Assembly: GCF_013363995.1 (NCBI RefSeq)
Contig: NZ_JABWGO010000008.1
Coordinates: 1 to 64,000, forward strand
Source: Nonomuraea rhodomycinica
GTDB lineage: Bacteria > Actinomycetota > Actinomycetes > Streptosporangiales > Streptosporangiaceae
Direction of reading: 5' to 3'
Length of the DNA stretch: 64,000 bases
In this document: piece after piece, positions 8,480 to 16,391 of the stretch
Position numbering within the stretch: position 1 is the first letter of the stretch
How the letters are laid out: every line of letters begins with the position of its first letter
The notes under the pieces: generated by a model
What the model was told of the DNA's origin: nothing
Database searches by the model: none
What the model saw: only the letters and a program-made list of their open reading frames with translations
Translations under genes and position numbers: made by a program

Positions 8480-9324
8480 CGGTTGACGACGCTCCAGTCC
8501 TCCCCGCCCCGGCCCTCGGCCACGACCCGGGTGAAGGCCGTGAGCACGGCGTCGAGGAAGGGGTACCCGCCGGACCCCGCCAGCCGCGACGCGTAGTCGA
8601 GGTCCTTGCGCGCCCACTCCGCGGAGAAGTTGATCGGATCGGGCGGCGTGACGAGGTTGTCGTGCGCCAGCCTGGTGACGACCCCTCCGGGCCGCTCCAC
8701 CAGCGCGGCCCCCACCTGCCCGAGGTCCAGACCCGCCTCCCCGGCGAGCCTCATCGCCTCGCCGAACGCGACCATGTGAACGGCCTGCAGCGTGTTGAGC
8801 ACCAGCTTGAAGCGCGTGCCGGCGCCGACCGGGCCGAAGTGCCGGACGTCCCGGGCGACGGCGGTCAGCACCGGGTCGAGTTCGGCGAGCCGGGCCGCGT
8901 CGCCACCGGCCAGCATCGTGAGGTTGCCGGTCCGGGCGCCCTCCGCCCCGCCCGTCACCGGCATGTCGAAGAACGTGAGCCCCCGCTCGGCGCAGGCGGC
9001 CGCGAGCTCGGCGACCCAGTCGACCGACAGGGTGGCGGAGGAGATCAAGGTCGTGCCGGGACGGGCGCCGGCCAGGATGCCGTCGGGGCCGGTCCAGACC
9101 GCGCGCGAGGATCCGTCGTCGGCGGTCACCTCGAAGACCACGTCGGCATGGCGGGCCGCCTCCGCCGGGGTGCCCGCCACCCGCGCGGCCTCCGAGATCG
9201 ACGACAGCACCTCGGGGCGCAGCGGGCTGCGGTTCCACAGGACCACCTCGTGCCCGGCGCCGGCCAGGTTGGCGGCCATGCCCCGGCCCATGATGCCCAC
9301 TCCGACGATTGCCACGACTGCCAT
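8467..9324 (-). CDS. NAD(P)-dependent beta-hydroxyacid dehydrogenase (3-hydroxyisobutyrate dehydrogenase family)
   Basis: The protein has 285 residues. The Rossmann motif is GVGIMGRGMAANLAGAG at the N-terminus. The substrate loop is DMPVTGGAEGARTGNLT and the catalytic lysine segment is GTRFKLVLNTLQAVHM. The family oxidises beta-hydroxyacids such as 3-hydroxyisobutyrate or tartronate semialdehyde (reverse). The ATG at 9324 follows AAGGAG by 6 nt; a longer frame upstream has no family similarity. It converges on the atu-like operon and diverges from an XRE regulator gene 136 bp away, which may control it. A valine/branched-acid catabolic role would suit the neighbourhood but is inference. Confidence 0.85.
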   Translation of the reverse strand: MAVVAIVGVGIMGRGMAANLAGAGHEVVLWNRSPLRPEVLSSISEAARVAGTPAEAARHADVVFEVTADDGSSRAVWTGPDGILAGARPGTTLISSATLSVDWVAELAAACAERGLTFFDMPVTGGAEGARTGNLTMLAGGDAARLAELDPVLTAVARDVRHFGPVGAGTRFKLVLNTLQAVHMVAFGEAMRLAGEAGLDLGQVGAALVERPGGVVTRLAHDNLVTPPDPINFSAEWARKDLDYASRLAGSGGYPFLDAVLTAFTRVVAEGRGGEDWSVVNRTAS

Positions 9325-9460
9325 CGTTCTCTCCTTGGTCAGTGCCTGATCGACGTGCGGTGTCATCGTGCCCGCCGTGGAAGGCGGTGAGGCAGGCCCG
9401 CCCGAGGGGTGCCCTCGCAGGGCCACCCTCGGGCCGCCGGCGGAGCGACATACTGGGGGA

Positions 9461-10300
9461 ATGCCAGCGAAGACCGATCTTGGCGAGTTCCTGCGGGCGC
9501 GGCGGTCCAGGATCGCGCCCAAGGAGGCGGGGCTGCCCGCCACCACCGGACGCCGCCGGACGCCCGGGCTGCGCCGCGAGGAGGTGGCGATGCTCGCCGG
9601 CGTGAGCATCGAGTACTACACCCGCCTGGAGCAGGGCAAACAGGGCAACCCCAGCCCGGCGGTGCTGGAGGCGATCGCCGGGGTGCTGCGGCTGGGCGAG
9701 GACGAGCGGAGGCACCTGTTCGAGCTGGCCAACGCTCCCGTGGCCCGATCCGCCGCCGCCCCTCCTCCCCGGCAGATCAGGGCCGGGGTGCGCCGGTTGC
9801 TGGACATCGTCGCCCCGCACCCCGCGCAGGTGCTGAGCCGGGCCAACGACCTGCTGGCCGCCAACGAGGCGGGGATGCGGCTGCTGCCGGGGATCGAGGA
9901 GTGGCCGGCCGCCTCGCGCAACACCGCGCGCTACACCTTCCTGGACCCGCGGGGCAGGAGCCTCTACGAGAACTGGGACGAGGTGGCCGCGGCCACGGTG
10001 GCTCATCTGCGGGCCGCCGCGGGCACGTATCCCGACGCGCCCGACGTGGTTGCCGTGGTGGGTGAGCTGGCGGTCAAGAGCCGGGAGTTCGCCGCCCTGT
10101 GGGACCGCTACGACGTCGGCAAGCGGGCCAACGGCCGCAAGTGCTTCCGGCATCCGGCCGTGGGCGCCATGACGTTGACGTACGAGGTGCTGACGGTCGC
10201 GCGCAGCGACGGGCACCGGCTGGTCGTCTACCAGGCGGAGCCGGGCACCCCCGACCACGACGCGATGCTGCTGCTCGGGATGGCGCGGGTGAGCGGCTGA
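9461..10300 (+). CDS. XRE-family regulator with MmyB-like ligand-binding domain
   Basis: The protein has 279 residues. The N-terminal helix-turn-helix is of the MmyB type (RRTPGLRREEVAMLAGVS, then YYTRLEQGK). The C-terminal ~180 residues fit the MmyB-like ligand-binding domain (LLDIVAPHPAQVLSRANDLL, then ENWDEVAAATVAHLRA). In related proteins this domain binds fatty-acid-like ligands. The ATG at 9461 follows GGGGGA. Divergent from the 3-hydroxyisobutyrate dehydrogenase-like gene, which is the likely target. Confidence 0.85.
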   Translation: MPAKTDLGEFLRARRSRIAPKEAGLPATTGRRRTPGLRREEVAMLAGVSIEYYTRLEQGKQGNPSPAVLEAIAGVLRLGEDERRHLFELANAPVARSAAAPPPRQIRAGVRRLLDIVAPHPAQVLSRANDLLAANEAGMRLLPGIEEWPAASRNTARYTFLDPRGRSLYENWDEVAAATVAHLRAAAGTYPDAPDVVAVVGELAVKSREFAALWDRYDVGKRANGRKCFRHPAVGAMTLTYEVLTVARSDGHRLVVYQAEPGTPDHDAMLLLGMARVSG

Positions 10301-10488
10301 CCCACGGGGCTCGGGCGCGGGTTCCGGGAGCGGAGCGCGCCGTCGCGGCTGATGAGGCCGCCCTGCCGGGTAGTCCCACCCACATCAACCGCCACGACAC
10401 ACTCCCTTCACTTATACCCCACCAGAAGGGGATTCAGCCGTACAAAAAGGTTTGTGAGCCCACATCCGGATACGGAAGGATGCCGGGC

Positions 10489-11298
10489 GTGATGAGGATC
10501 CGCCACCTCGGCCCGGCCGACCTGGACGCCTGCACCCGCCTGGCCATCTCCCGCCAGTGGGGGCCCGAGCGCCACAAGTGGGCGCTGCTGCTCGACGTCG
10601 GCCAGGGCTACGGCATCGACGCGCCCGACGGCGACGGACTGGCGGCGACGAACATCCTCACCCGCTACGGCCACGACCACGCCGTGATCAGCATGGTCCT
10701 CACCGCCGAGCGCCACGCCCGCCAGGGGCTCGCCCGCGCGCTCATGGAGCACGCGCTGGAGCAGGCCGGCGACCGTACCGTCTCCCTGCACGCCACCGAG
10801 CAGGGCCGCCCGCTGTACGAGCGGCTCGGCTTCCGCACCGTGGGCCGGGTCGCCAAGCACACCGGCGTGTTCGCCGGCGAGCCGTCCGGCGCGACCCGCC
10901 CGGCGACCGGCGACGACCTCGGCGCCATCCTGGCCCTCGACGCGGAGACCTTCGGCACCGACCGCTCGCACGTGCTGCGTCGGATGTTCGGGTTCGGGGT
11001 CTCCGTCCGGGTGGCGGACCAGGGTTTCGGTCACTGCTGGCGCAACGATACGGACGTCGTCATCGGCCCCGTCGTGGCGCGGGATCTCGCCACCGCCCAG
11101 GCTCTGATCGGCGACCTGGCCCTCGACGCCGGGGGCGAGGTGCGCATGGACCTCGACCTCGCCCAGGAGGAGCTGGTCGCCTGGGCCGTGGCGCACGGGA
11201 TGGGCCGGCCGTGGGCGGTGTCGCTCATGGTCAGGAACGGCAGCCTGCCCGGTGACCGCACCCGGCAGTTCCTCCCGTTCATGCAGGCCCTGGGCTGA
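10489..11298 (+). CDS. GNAT-family N-acetyltransferase with second C-terminal domain
   Basis: The protein has about 269 residues. The first half is a GNAT domain with the acetyl-CoA loop ERHARQGLARALMEHAL and the end YERLGFRTVG. The second half fits the GNAT-like C-terminal domain seen in YitH/HolE-type proteins (DRSHVLRRMFGFGVSV to the end). The start is GTG 10489 or ATG 10492: GGAAGGA at 10474-10480 is 8 or 11 nt away, whereas ATG 10480 overlaps that site. The substrate is unknown. The 188 bp before it hold a relatively AT-rich stretch (10400-10460) that may be the promoter. Confidence 0.8.
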   Translation: MMRIRHLGPADLDACTRLAISRQWGPERHKWALLLDVGQGYGIDAPDGDGLAATNILTRYGHDHAVISMVLTAERHARQGLARALMEHALEQAGDRTVSLHATEQGRPLYERLGFRTVGRVAKHTGVFAGEPSGATRPATGDDLGAILALDAETFGTDRSHVLRRMFGFGVSVRVADQGFGHCWRNDTDVVIGPVVARDLATAQALIGDLALDAGGEVRMDLDLAQEELVAWAVAHGMGRPWAVSLMVRNGSLPGDRTRQFLPFMQALG

Positions 11299-11656
11299 TC
11301 CGCGCGTTCCGTCGCGGGGGGTGCCGGCGGGACCGACCCCGCAGCGGGTACGGCTACCGCCCGTTCCGTGCCGGGCGCCGGCTCGCGGCCCGGCTCCTCG
11401 TCGGCACGCTCGCTCTCACCCTCCACCAGCCGCCCGCCGTCGAGCCCGGCGAGGCGCGGCCGCGGAGTGGGTCCTCATGACGACCCATCCTGGCAGGCCT
11501 CGCTCGTGGGCTGACTCTCCTTGTCGACCTTTCTGACCGGAGAATCCCTTCGATCTCCCAATATGGTGATTTTTCCAAAAACGATCAGATGTGTCCTGTC
11601 GGGCCGTACAATTGCGCGCAATTGCAGATCTTTGTCCATGGGGGAAGGACCCAACC
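11299..11656. other. 358-bp intergenic region with AT-rich 3' third
   Basis: No convincing gene was found here. Short frames exist on both strands but have neither family similarity nor ribosome sites. The last ~110 bp (11530-11640) are clearly AT-richer than the surroundings and contain a 16-bp perfect palindrome, so this is most likely the promoter/operator region of the small gene at 11657. Confidence 0.6.
11609..11624. promoter_or_regulatory. 16-bp perfect palindrome, candidate operator of the DUF5753 regulator
   Basis: CAATTGCGCGCAATTG is perfectly self-complementary. Its 8-mer GCAATTGC recurs at 12842-12849 before the third gene of this group, and CGATTGCG (one mismatch) occurs at 11929-11936 before the regulator gene itself. 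Recurrence upstream of each gene suggests autoregulation. Confidence 0.55.
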
Positions 11657-11878
11657 ATGCGCATGCGGTTCCTCGGCTCCACGTCGGAGGCGGGCGCCTG
11701 CCCCACCCTGTACGAGACCGACCGCGGCACCATCGTGGTGCAGGGCCTGCGGCTCACCGATCCCGAAGCCCTCGCCGACCTGCGCGACGTCCTCGACGGG
11801 GAGGACGCGGTGGAGGTGCCCCGGGAACTCATCACCGAGATCGCCCGCCGTGTCCTGCCGGAGCCCCCGAAGCCCTAG
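11657..11878 (+). CDS. Small conserved actinobacterial protein (73 aa) upstream of an XRE-DUF5753 regulator
   Basis: The protein has 73 residues (RFLGSTSEAGACPTLYETDR, then VVQGLRLTDPEALADL). It resembles small proteins of unknown function that accompany XRE-DUF5753 regulators in Streptomyces and relatives. GGGGAAGGA lies 7 nt before the ATG. No signal peptide or transmembrane segment is present; the protein is acidic and likely cytoplasmic. A partner or modulator role for the regulator at 11985 is inferred from position only. Confidence 0.7.
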   Translation: MRMRFLGSTSEAGACPTLYETDRGTIVVQGLRLTDPEALADLRDVLDGEDAVEVPRELITEIARRVLPEPPKP

Positions 11879-11970
11879 CCGAGGCCGGTCCGACATCCGG
11901 TTCGCCACATTCCGCTGTTGCTTGGTCACGATTGCGCCACTGCCTCTGGCATGATCCACCCGCTCCCGTC

Positions 11971-11976
11971 TAGCCT
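11971..11976 (+). promoter_or_regulatory. -10 box TAGCCT of a probably leaderless XRE gene
   Basis: TAGCCT lies 8 nt before the GTG start at 11985 and no Shine-Dalgarno sequence intervenes. Confidence 0.45.
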
Positions 11977-11984
11977 CTTGCGGC

Positions 11985-12836
11985 GTGACGTCCTTTCAGC
12001 AGGCGCGGATCGACCTCGGCAGCCAGCTGCGGCAGCTTCGCGAGGCCGCGCACCTGTCGGGCAAGGACCTGGCCGAGCGGCTGCGCTGGCAGCCGTCCAA
12101 GGTCTCGCGCCTGGAGAACGCCAGGCAGACGGCCACCGAGGACGACGTCGTGGTGTGGGCGCAGGCCGTGGGGGCCGGCCCGGAGACCGCGGACGACCTG
12201 ATCCGGCAGGCGATCGCGCTGCTGGAACGGCACGACGACTGGAAGCAGCGGCACCGCAGCGGCCTGGCCGCGATCCAGGAGGACATCCGCGACCTGGAGG
12301 CCCGCACCCGGCTGTTCCGGGTGTTCGAGCCGAACATCGTCGTCGGCCTGCTCCAGACCGCCGAGTACTCCCGGCACGTGTTCAGCAAGGTCAAGCGCCT
12401 CTACAGCGCGCCCGAGCAAATCGACGCCGCGGTCCGGGTGCGGATGCAGCGCCAGGAGATCCTGTACGACCGGGCGCGGACGTTCCGCTTCGTGCTGCCC
12501 GAGTCGGCGCTGCACACCCGGCTCGCCCCGCTCGACGTCATGCGCGGCCAGCTCGACCGGCTGCTCGCCGTCAGCACCTTGCCGAACGTCGAGTTCGGGG
12601 TCATCCCTTACACCGCCGAGATGCCGTCCGCGCCGATCAACGGGTTCTGGATCTACAACGACGCCATGGTCGGCGTCGCGACCCTGACCAAGGACCTGGT
12701 GCTCCGGGACCCCGACGACATCGCCTTCTACGTCCGGGCGTTCGAGGACTTCGCCAAGGTGGCCGCCTTCGACGAGGACGGCAGGGACGTCATCATCCGC
12801 GTTCTTGGCGAATACCGGAAACAATCCGCGCATTGA
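11985..12836 (+). CDS. XRE-family regulator with DUF5753 domain
   Basis: The protein has 283 residues. The N-terminal helix-turn-helix reads LGSQLRQLREAAHLSGKDLA then QPSKVSRLENARQTA. The C-terminal DUF5753 domain spans about residues 95-275 (EPNIVVGLLQTAEYSRHVF; FVLPESALHTRL; GVIPYTAEM). This family (WhiJ-like) is expanded in mycelial actinomycetes and often sits beside small DUF397-like or other short genes, as here. It probably controls its two short neighbours through the GCAATTGC elements. The GTG start follows a TANNNT box by 8 nt. Confidence 0.85.
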   Translation: MTSFQQARIDLGSQLRQLREAAHLSGKDLAERLRWQPSKVSRLENARQTATEDDVVVWAQAVGAGPETADDLIRQAIALLERHDDWKQRHRSGLAAIQEDIRDLEARTRLFRVFEPNIVVGLLQTAEYSRHVFSKVKRLYSAPEQIDAAVRVRMQRQEILYDRARTFRFVLPESALHTRLAPLDVMRGQLDRLLAVSTLPNVEFGVIPYTAEMPSAPINGFWIYNDAMVGVATLTKDLVLRDPDDIAFYVRAFEDFAKVAAFDEDGRDVIIRVLGEYRKQSAH

Positions 12837-12841
12837 TCCTC

Positions 12842-12849
12842 GCAATTGC
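12842..12849. promoter_or_regulatory. GCAATTGC palindrome upstream of the third gene of the XRE group
   Basis: The octamer is the same as the right half of the palindrome at 11609-11624. A further half-site (GTGCAATTC) follows at 12870. It lies in the 71-bp gap between the XRE gene and the small gene at 12908. Confidence 0.45.
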
Positions 12850-12907
12850 TTGCCCGCCTCCACAAGATCGTGCAATTCTGTCGCGGAAGACGTTGCGGAG
12901 GTGACGC

Positions 12908-13174
12908 ATGATGCTTGATACCGCGCTCAGCCTCGAGCGGTTCGCGTGGTACGCGGGTCGTCACGCCGACCTGACGGTCCAGAGCCTCTCGCTGGCCAGC
13001 GACCCGGCGTACGTGTCGGTGCGCAACCGCTTCTCCACCACGCTCGCCGAGACCGTGACGTGCGCCGAGGACGGCAGCTTCGTCACCTCGTGGGGCTACC
13101 GGCTCGGCACGGCCGACGACGTCGAGTCGGCCGCCGCCCGCCTGGCGTTCCTGCTGGCCGCTCTGCCCGCCTGA
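12908..13174 (+). CDS. Small hypothetical protein (88 aa) downstream of XRE-DUF5753
   Basis: The protein has 88 residues and no recognised domain (YAGRHADLTVQSLSLASD; RNRFSTTLAETVTCAEDG). It starts with tandem ATG codons at 12908 and 12911; GCGGAGGTG is 5-10 nt upstream. The predicted fold is a mixed alpha/beta domain with a C-terminal alanine-rich helix. Its size and position suggest a partner of the XRE regulator, in the way DUF397 proteins accompany WhiJ-like regulators, but it does not look like a typical DUF397 member. Confidence 0.65.
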   Translation: MMLDTALSLERFAWYAGRHADLTVQSLSLASDPAYVSVRNRFSTTLAETVTCAEDGSFVTSWGYRLGTADDVESAAARLAFLLAALPA

Positions 13175-13196
13175 GAGCGAGGAGACGCGCGGGCCG

Positions 13197-13619
13197 TCAG
13201 GCGGGGCCCACGCAGGTGTCCGGTTCCGCGCCGATGCCGCTCTCGATGACCCGCCGGTAGTCAGGGCACCGGGTGAAGTCCTCGGCGTCGCACTCCAGGA
13301 CGTGCTCGATCAGCCGCTTGGAGGCGGCGATCTCGGCCAGGCGCCGCTCCAGCTCGGCGTGCTGGCGCCGCAGGAGCTCGCGCCGCTCGTCCGGGCCGGA
13401 CGCCTGGAGCATCCGCCCGATGCGCTCCAGGCTCATCCCGCCCGCCTTGGCGCGCACGATCGTGGCCACCCGCACCAGGTGGTCCTCGGTGTAGACGCGG
13501 CGGCCGTTGACCCGGGCCGCGGGGGTGAGCAGCCCCATCGCCTCCCAGTGGCGCAGGACGTGGGCGGCCAGCCCGAACCGCTCGGCCAGCTCGCCGATGC
13601 GCATGCCGGAGGCCGTCAC
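13197..13619 (-). CDS. MerR-family transcriptional regulator
   Basis: The protein has 140 residues. It has a MerR winged helix (RIGELAERFGLAAHVLRHWE; NGRRVYTEDHLVRVATIVRA) and a dimerisation helix (about residues 80-120). Cysteines lie near the end (ECDAEDFTRCPDYRR), which could bind a metal or serve redox sensing, but spacing does not match a named metal-sensing group. Its GTG start overlaps the TetR stop (GTGA), so the two regulators are translationally coupled. ATG 13604 is an alternative start. Confidence 0.85.
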   Translation of the reverse strand: MTASGMRIGELAERFGLAAHVLRHWEAMGLLTPAARVNGRRVYTEDHLVRVATIVRAKAGGMSLERIGRMLQASGPDERRELLRRQHAELERRLAEIAASKRLIEHVLECDAEDFTRCPDYRRVIESGIGAEPDTCVGPA

Positions 13620-14233
13620 GAGAAGGCCGTCACCGGGATGCCGGCCTCGCCGGCGGCGGCGGTGCGGGCGTGGGCCAGCAGCCGCCCCCGGTCGAGCACG
13701 TCGGGATGCAGGGTGTAGCGGATGATGAGCCCGTCGAGCATGGCGTCGATCCGCTCGGCCGCGCCCGCGGGGTCCTCGCAGGCGAACTCCCCCGACTCCG
13801 TGCCGTCGGACAGCACCCGGGCCAGCGCGTCGAGCCAGGCCGTCTCCAGCTCCAGCATTATCTCGTTGACGGCCGGCTCCCTGAGCGCGGTGTTCCAGGC
13901 GTCGATCCAGAGCAGCCAGCTCTGGTCGGAGGGCGACTCCGGGATGTAGTAGCGCAGCACCCGGTCCAGCCGCTCCACCGCCGAGCCCGGGCCCGCGACC
14001 AGCTCGTCCAGCTTGGCGCTCTCGATGTCGAGCGTGGCCCGGAGCATGGCGGTGATCAGCTCGTCCTTGGTCGCGAAGTGGTAGTGGATGAGGCCGCCGC
14101 TGACGTTGATCGACTTGGCGATGTCGGCGATCCTGGTGTGGGCCAGACCCCGCTCCAGCACCACCTTGCGCGTGGCCTCGAGCAGCTCGGCCCTGCGCTG
14201 GTCAGCCTGATCGGCCCGGGACGTACTCCGCAC
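13616..14233 (-). CDS. TetR-family regulator, BetI-like C-terminus
   Basis: The protein has 205 residues. The helix-turn-helix is RRAELLEATRKVVLERGLAH, then IADIAKSINVSGGLIHYHF. The C-terminal half (DQSWLLWIDAWNTALREPAV; AAERIDAMLDGLIIRYTLH) is of the BetI-type ligand domain. It starts 16 bp after the stop of the GT39 gene on the same strand and overlaps the MerR gene, so it may be the distal part of the two-component/glycosyltransferase transcript. The ligand is unknown. Confidence 0.85.
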   Translation of the reverse strand: MRSTSRADQADQRRAELLEATRKVVLERGLAHTRIADIAKSINVSGGLIHYHFATKDELITAMLRATLDIESAKLDELVAGPGSAVERLDRVLRYYIPESPSDQSWLLWIDAWNTALREPAVNEIMLELETAWLDALARVLSDGTESGEFACEDPAGAAERIDAMLDGLIIRYTLHPDVLDRGRLLAHARTAAAGEAGIPVTAFS

Positions 14234-14249
14234 CGGGCCAGCCTATCCG

Positions 14250-16391
14250 TCAGGAGAGCGCGGCGGAGCAGTCGTAGAGGCCGTCCTGGCCGTCCACCGC
14301 GGCACAGTTCTGCCGCACCCAGGTGGAGACCTCGCTGTCGCCCCGGCCGGGGCCGCCGCGGTCGCCGCCGCTGAGCACGTACCGCAGCCGGCCTGAGGAG
14401 ACCAGCTCCTTGAGGCGGTCGACGGTCATGGCCGGGTCGCTGCCGGTGAAGCCGCCCATGGCGATCACCGGCTCGCCGGTGGACAGGATGATCGAGGACG
14501 CCTGCTGGGCGCTGTCGACGGCGACCAGCCACTCGGCCCGGCCCTGGTGGGCCAGCAGGTACGTGACCATGGAGGCGCTGACGCCGCCTCCCGGGCCGCC
14601 CGTCATCCGGCCGCCGCGGCCGTCGTCCAGCGCCTCCTGACCGTTCTGGCCGTCCTGCGGGAGGCCGTCCTGCGGGGGCTGCATGCCCTCGGGCGGCCGG
14701 CCGCCGCGGAAGGCGCCGTACTGGCCGGGCGGCAGGCCGCCGGGGCGCGTCCCGCCCATGGGGCCGAAGCCCATGCCGCCCGCCGACGGGCCGGCGGTCG
14801 GGTTGGTGCCGTTCACCTGCGAGCCGAGGGGCGACAGCGCGTACGCTGCGGGCCCGGCCAGCCCGGCGACCAGCGTGGCGGCCAGCGCGCCCACGGCGAC
14901 CCGGGCGGCCAGGCGACCGCGGCCGGCGAGGACCAGCCGGGCCAGCGCCAGCCCGGCGACGGCGAGGACGGTGGCGGCGAGCACGGCCCAGGCCAGCCAC
15001 GGCACGAAGTCGGGGGTGCGGCGCAGCACGGCGAACGACCAGCCGCCCGTGACCGCGACCGCCACGGGCAGCACCCACGCCCAGGCGCGCGTCCGGCGGA
15101 AGGCGCGCCACATGAGCACGCCGCCCATGCCGGTGATCGCGGCCACGGCCGGGGCCATGGCGGTGGTGTAGTACGGGTGGAAGGTGCCGCTGGAGAAGCT
15201 GAACACGACGTAGTGGACGGCCAGCCAGCCACCCCAGACCAGCCACGCGGCGCCGCTCGCACCCTCCCGGGCACCGGCCGCGGGCGGGGCCGCGGGCGTC
15301 TCGCCCTGGTCGCGGGCCGCGAGGCGCGTCACCGTCGTGTCGTCCTGGGCGCCGGCCGCCCCCTCCGCGCCGGCGCGCCGGTCGATCCAGCGGGTCAGGG
15401 CCGCGAACGCCAGGGCGAGGGCGCAGAACGGCAGCAGCCAGGAGATCTGCCCCGCCATGATGGCGTTGAACAGCCTTCCCGCGCCCGACTCGCCGCCGAA
15501 CGACGCGCCGCCTCCGCCCCCGAATCCGCCGCCGCCGGGGCCGCCCTGGCCGAAGATCCGGCCCAGGCCGTTGTAGCCGATGACGAGGTCCCAGACGGAG
15601 TTGTCGGTCGAGCCGCCGACGTACGGGCGGGACGCGGCCGGCCACAGGTCCACGATCACCATCCACCAGGCGCTGGAGACCGCCATCACGGCGCCGGCCG
15701 CCAGCAGGTGCCCGATCCGCCGCGCCACGGCCCCTCGGGCGCACACCAGGTACGCGAGCGCGAACGCCGGCACCACCAGGTACGCCTGGAGCATCTTGGT
15801 GTTGAAGGCCAGCCCCACGAACAGCGCGCACAGCAGCAGCGACCGCAGCCGCCCGGTCCGCAGCGACTCCAGGCAGAACCACGCGGCCAGCACGAGCAGC
15901 AGCACGAGGACGGTGTCGGGGTTGTTGTCCCGGTTGATGGCCACGGTGATGGGCGTGAGGGTCATGACGACGGCCGCGAGCAGCGCCGCCACGTGCCCCT
16001 GCCGGGCGTCGCCGTAGGCGCGCAGCACACCGCTGTGCACCAGGGCGACGGCGGCCACACCCGCGACGGCCTGCGGCAGCAGCATGCTCCACGTCCCGAA
16101 CCCGAACACCCGGGCCGACAGCCCCATCACCCAGAGCGCGAACGGCGGCTTGTCCACGGTGATGTACGAGCCCGCGTCGATGGCGCCGAAGAAGAACGCC
16201 TTCCAGCTCTTGGTGCCGGACAGGACGGCGGCGGCGTAGTACTCGTTGGCGTAGCCGCTGAGCGCCCAGGCGTACAGGACGAACGCGGCGGCGAGCACGG
16301 CCCACAGGGCGGGCCGCGACCAGCGCGGTGCGGGGGCGGCGGCGCGCCGGGACGCGCGGCGGCGGGCGGCCAGGCTCACGGCGGTCGTCAT
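14250..16391 (-). CDS. GT39-family membrane glycosyltransferase (YkcB/PMT-like)
   Basis: The protein has 713 residues. It transfers a sugar from a polyprenyl-phosphate donor on the outer face of the membrane. Features are an N-terminal arginine-rich tail, the periplasmic loop with the conserved VDKPPFALWVMG motif, ten or more hydrophobic segments to about residue 500, a Gly-rich insertion (GGPGGGGFGGGGG, usual for this family) and a C-terminal extracytoplasmic domain of ~170 residues rich in Gly/Pro/Gln followed by a folded part ending in Cys residues. The ATG overlaps the stop of the GT2-GtrA gene (ATGA), so the donor-making enzyme and the membrane transferase are co-produced. The acceptor (wall polymer, lipid or protein) is unknown. 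Confidence 0.85.
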   Translation of the reverse strand: MTTAVSLAARRRASRRAAAPAPRWSRPALWAVLAAAFVLYAWALSGYANEYYAAAVLSGTKSWKAFFFGAIDAGSYITVDKPPFALWVMGLSARVFGFGTWSMLLPQAVAGVAAVALVHSGVLRAYGDARQGHVAALLAAVVMTLTPITVAINRDNNPDTVLVLLLVLAAWFCLESLRTGRLRSLLLCALFVGLAFNTKMLQAYLVVPAFALAYLVCARGAVARRIGHLLAAGAVMAVSSAWWMVIVDLWPAASRPYVGGSTDNSVWDLVIGYNGLGRIFGQGGPGGGGFGGGGGASFGGESGAGRLFNAIMAGQISWLLPFCALALAFAALTRWIDRRAGAEGAAGAQDDTTVTRLAARDQGETPAAPPAAGAREGASGAAWLVWGGWLAVHYVVFSFSSGTFHPYYTTAMAPAVAAITGMGGVLMWRAFRRTRAWAWVLPVAVAVTGGWSFAVLRRTPDFVPWLAWAVLAATVLAVAGLALARLVLAGRGRLAARVAVGALAATLVAGLAGPAAYALSPLGSQVNGTNPTAGPSAGGMGFGPMGGTRPGGLPPGQYGAFRGGRPPEGMQPPQDGLPQDGQNGQEALDDGRGGRMTGGPGGGVSASMVTYLLAHQGRAEWLVAVDSAQQASSIILSTGEPVIAMGGFTGSDPAMTVDRLKELVSSGRLRYVLSGGDRGGPGRGDSEVSTWVRQNCAAVDGQDGLYDCSAALS

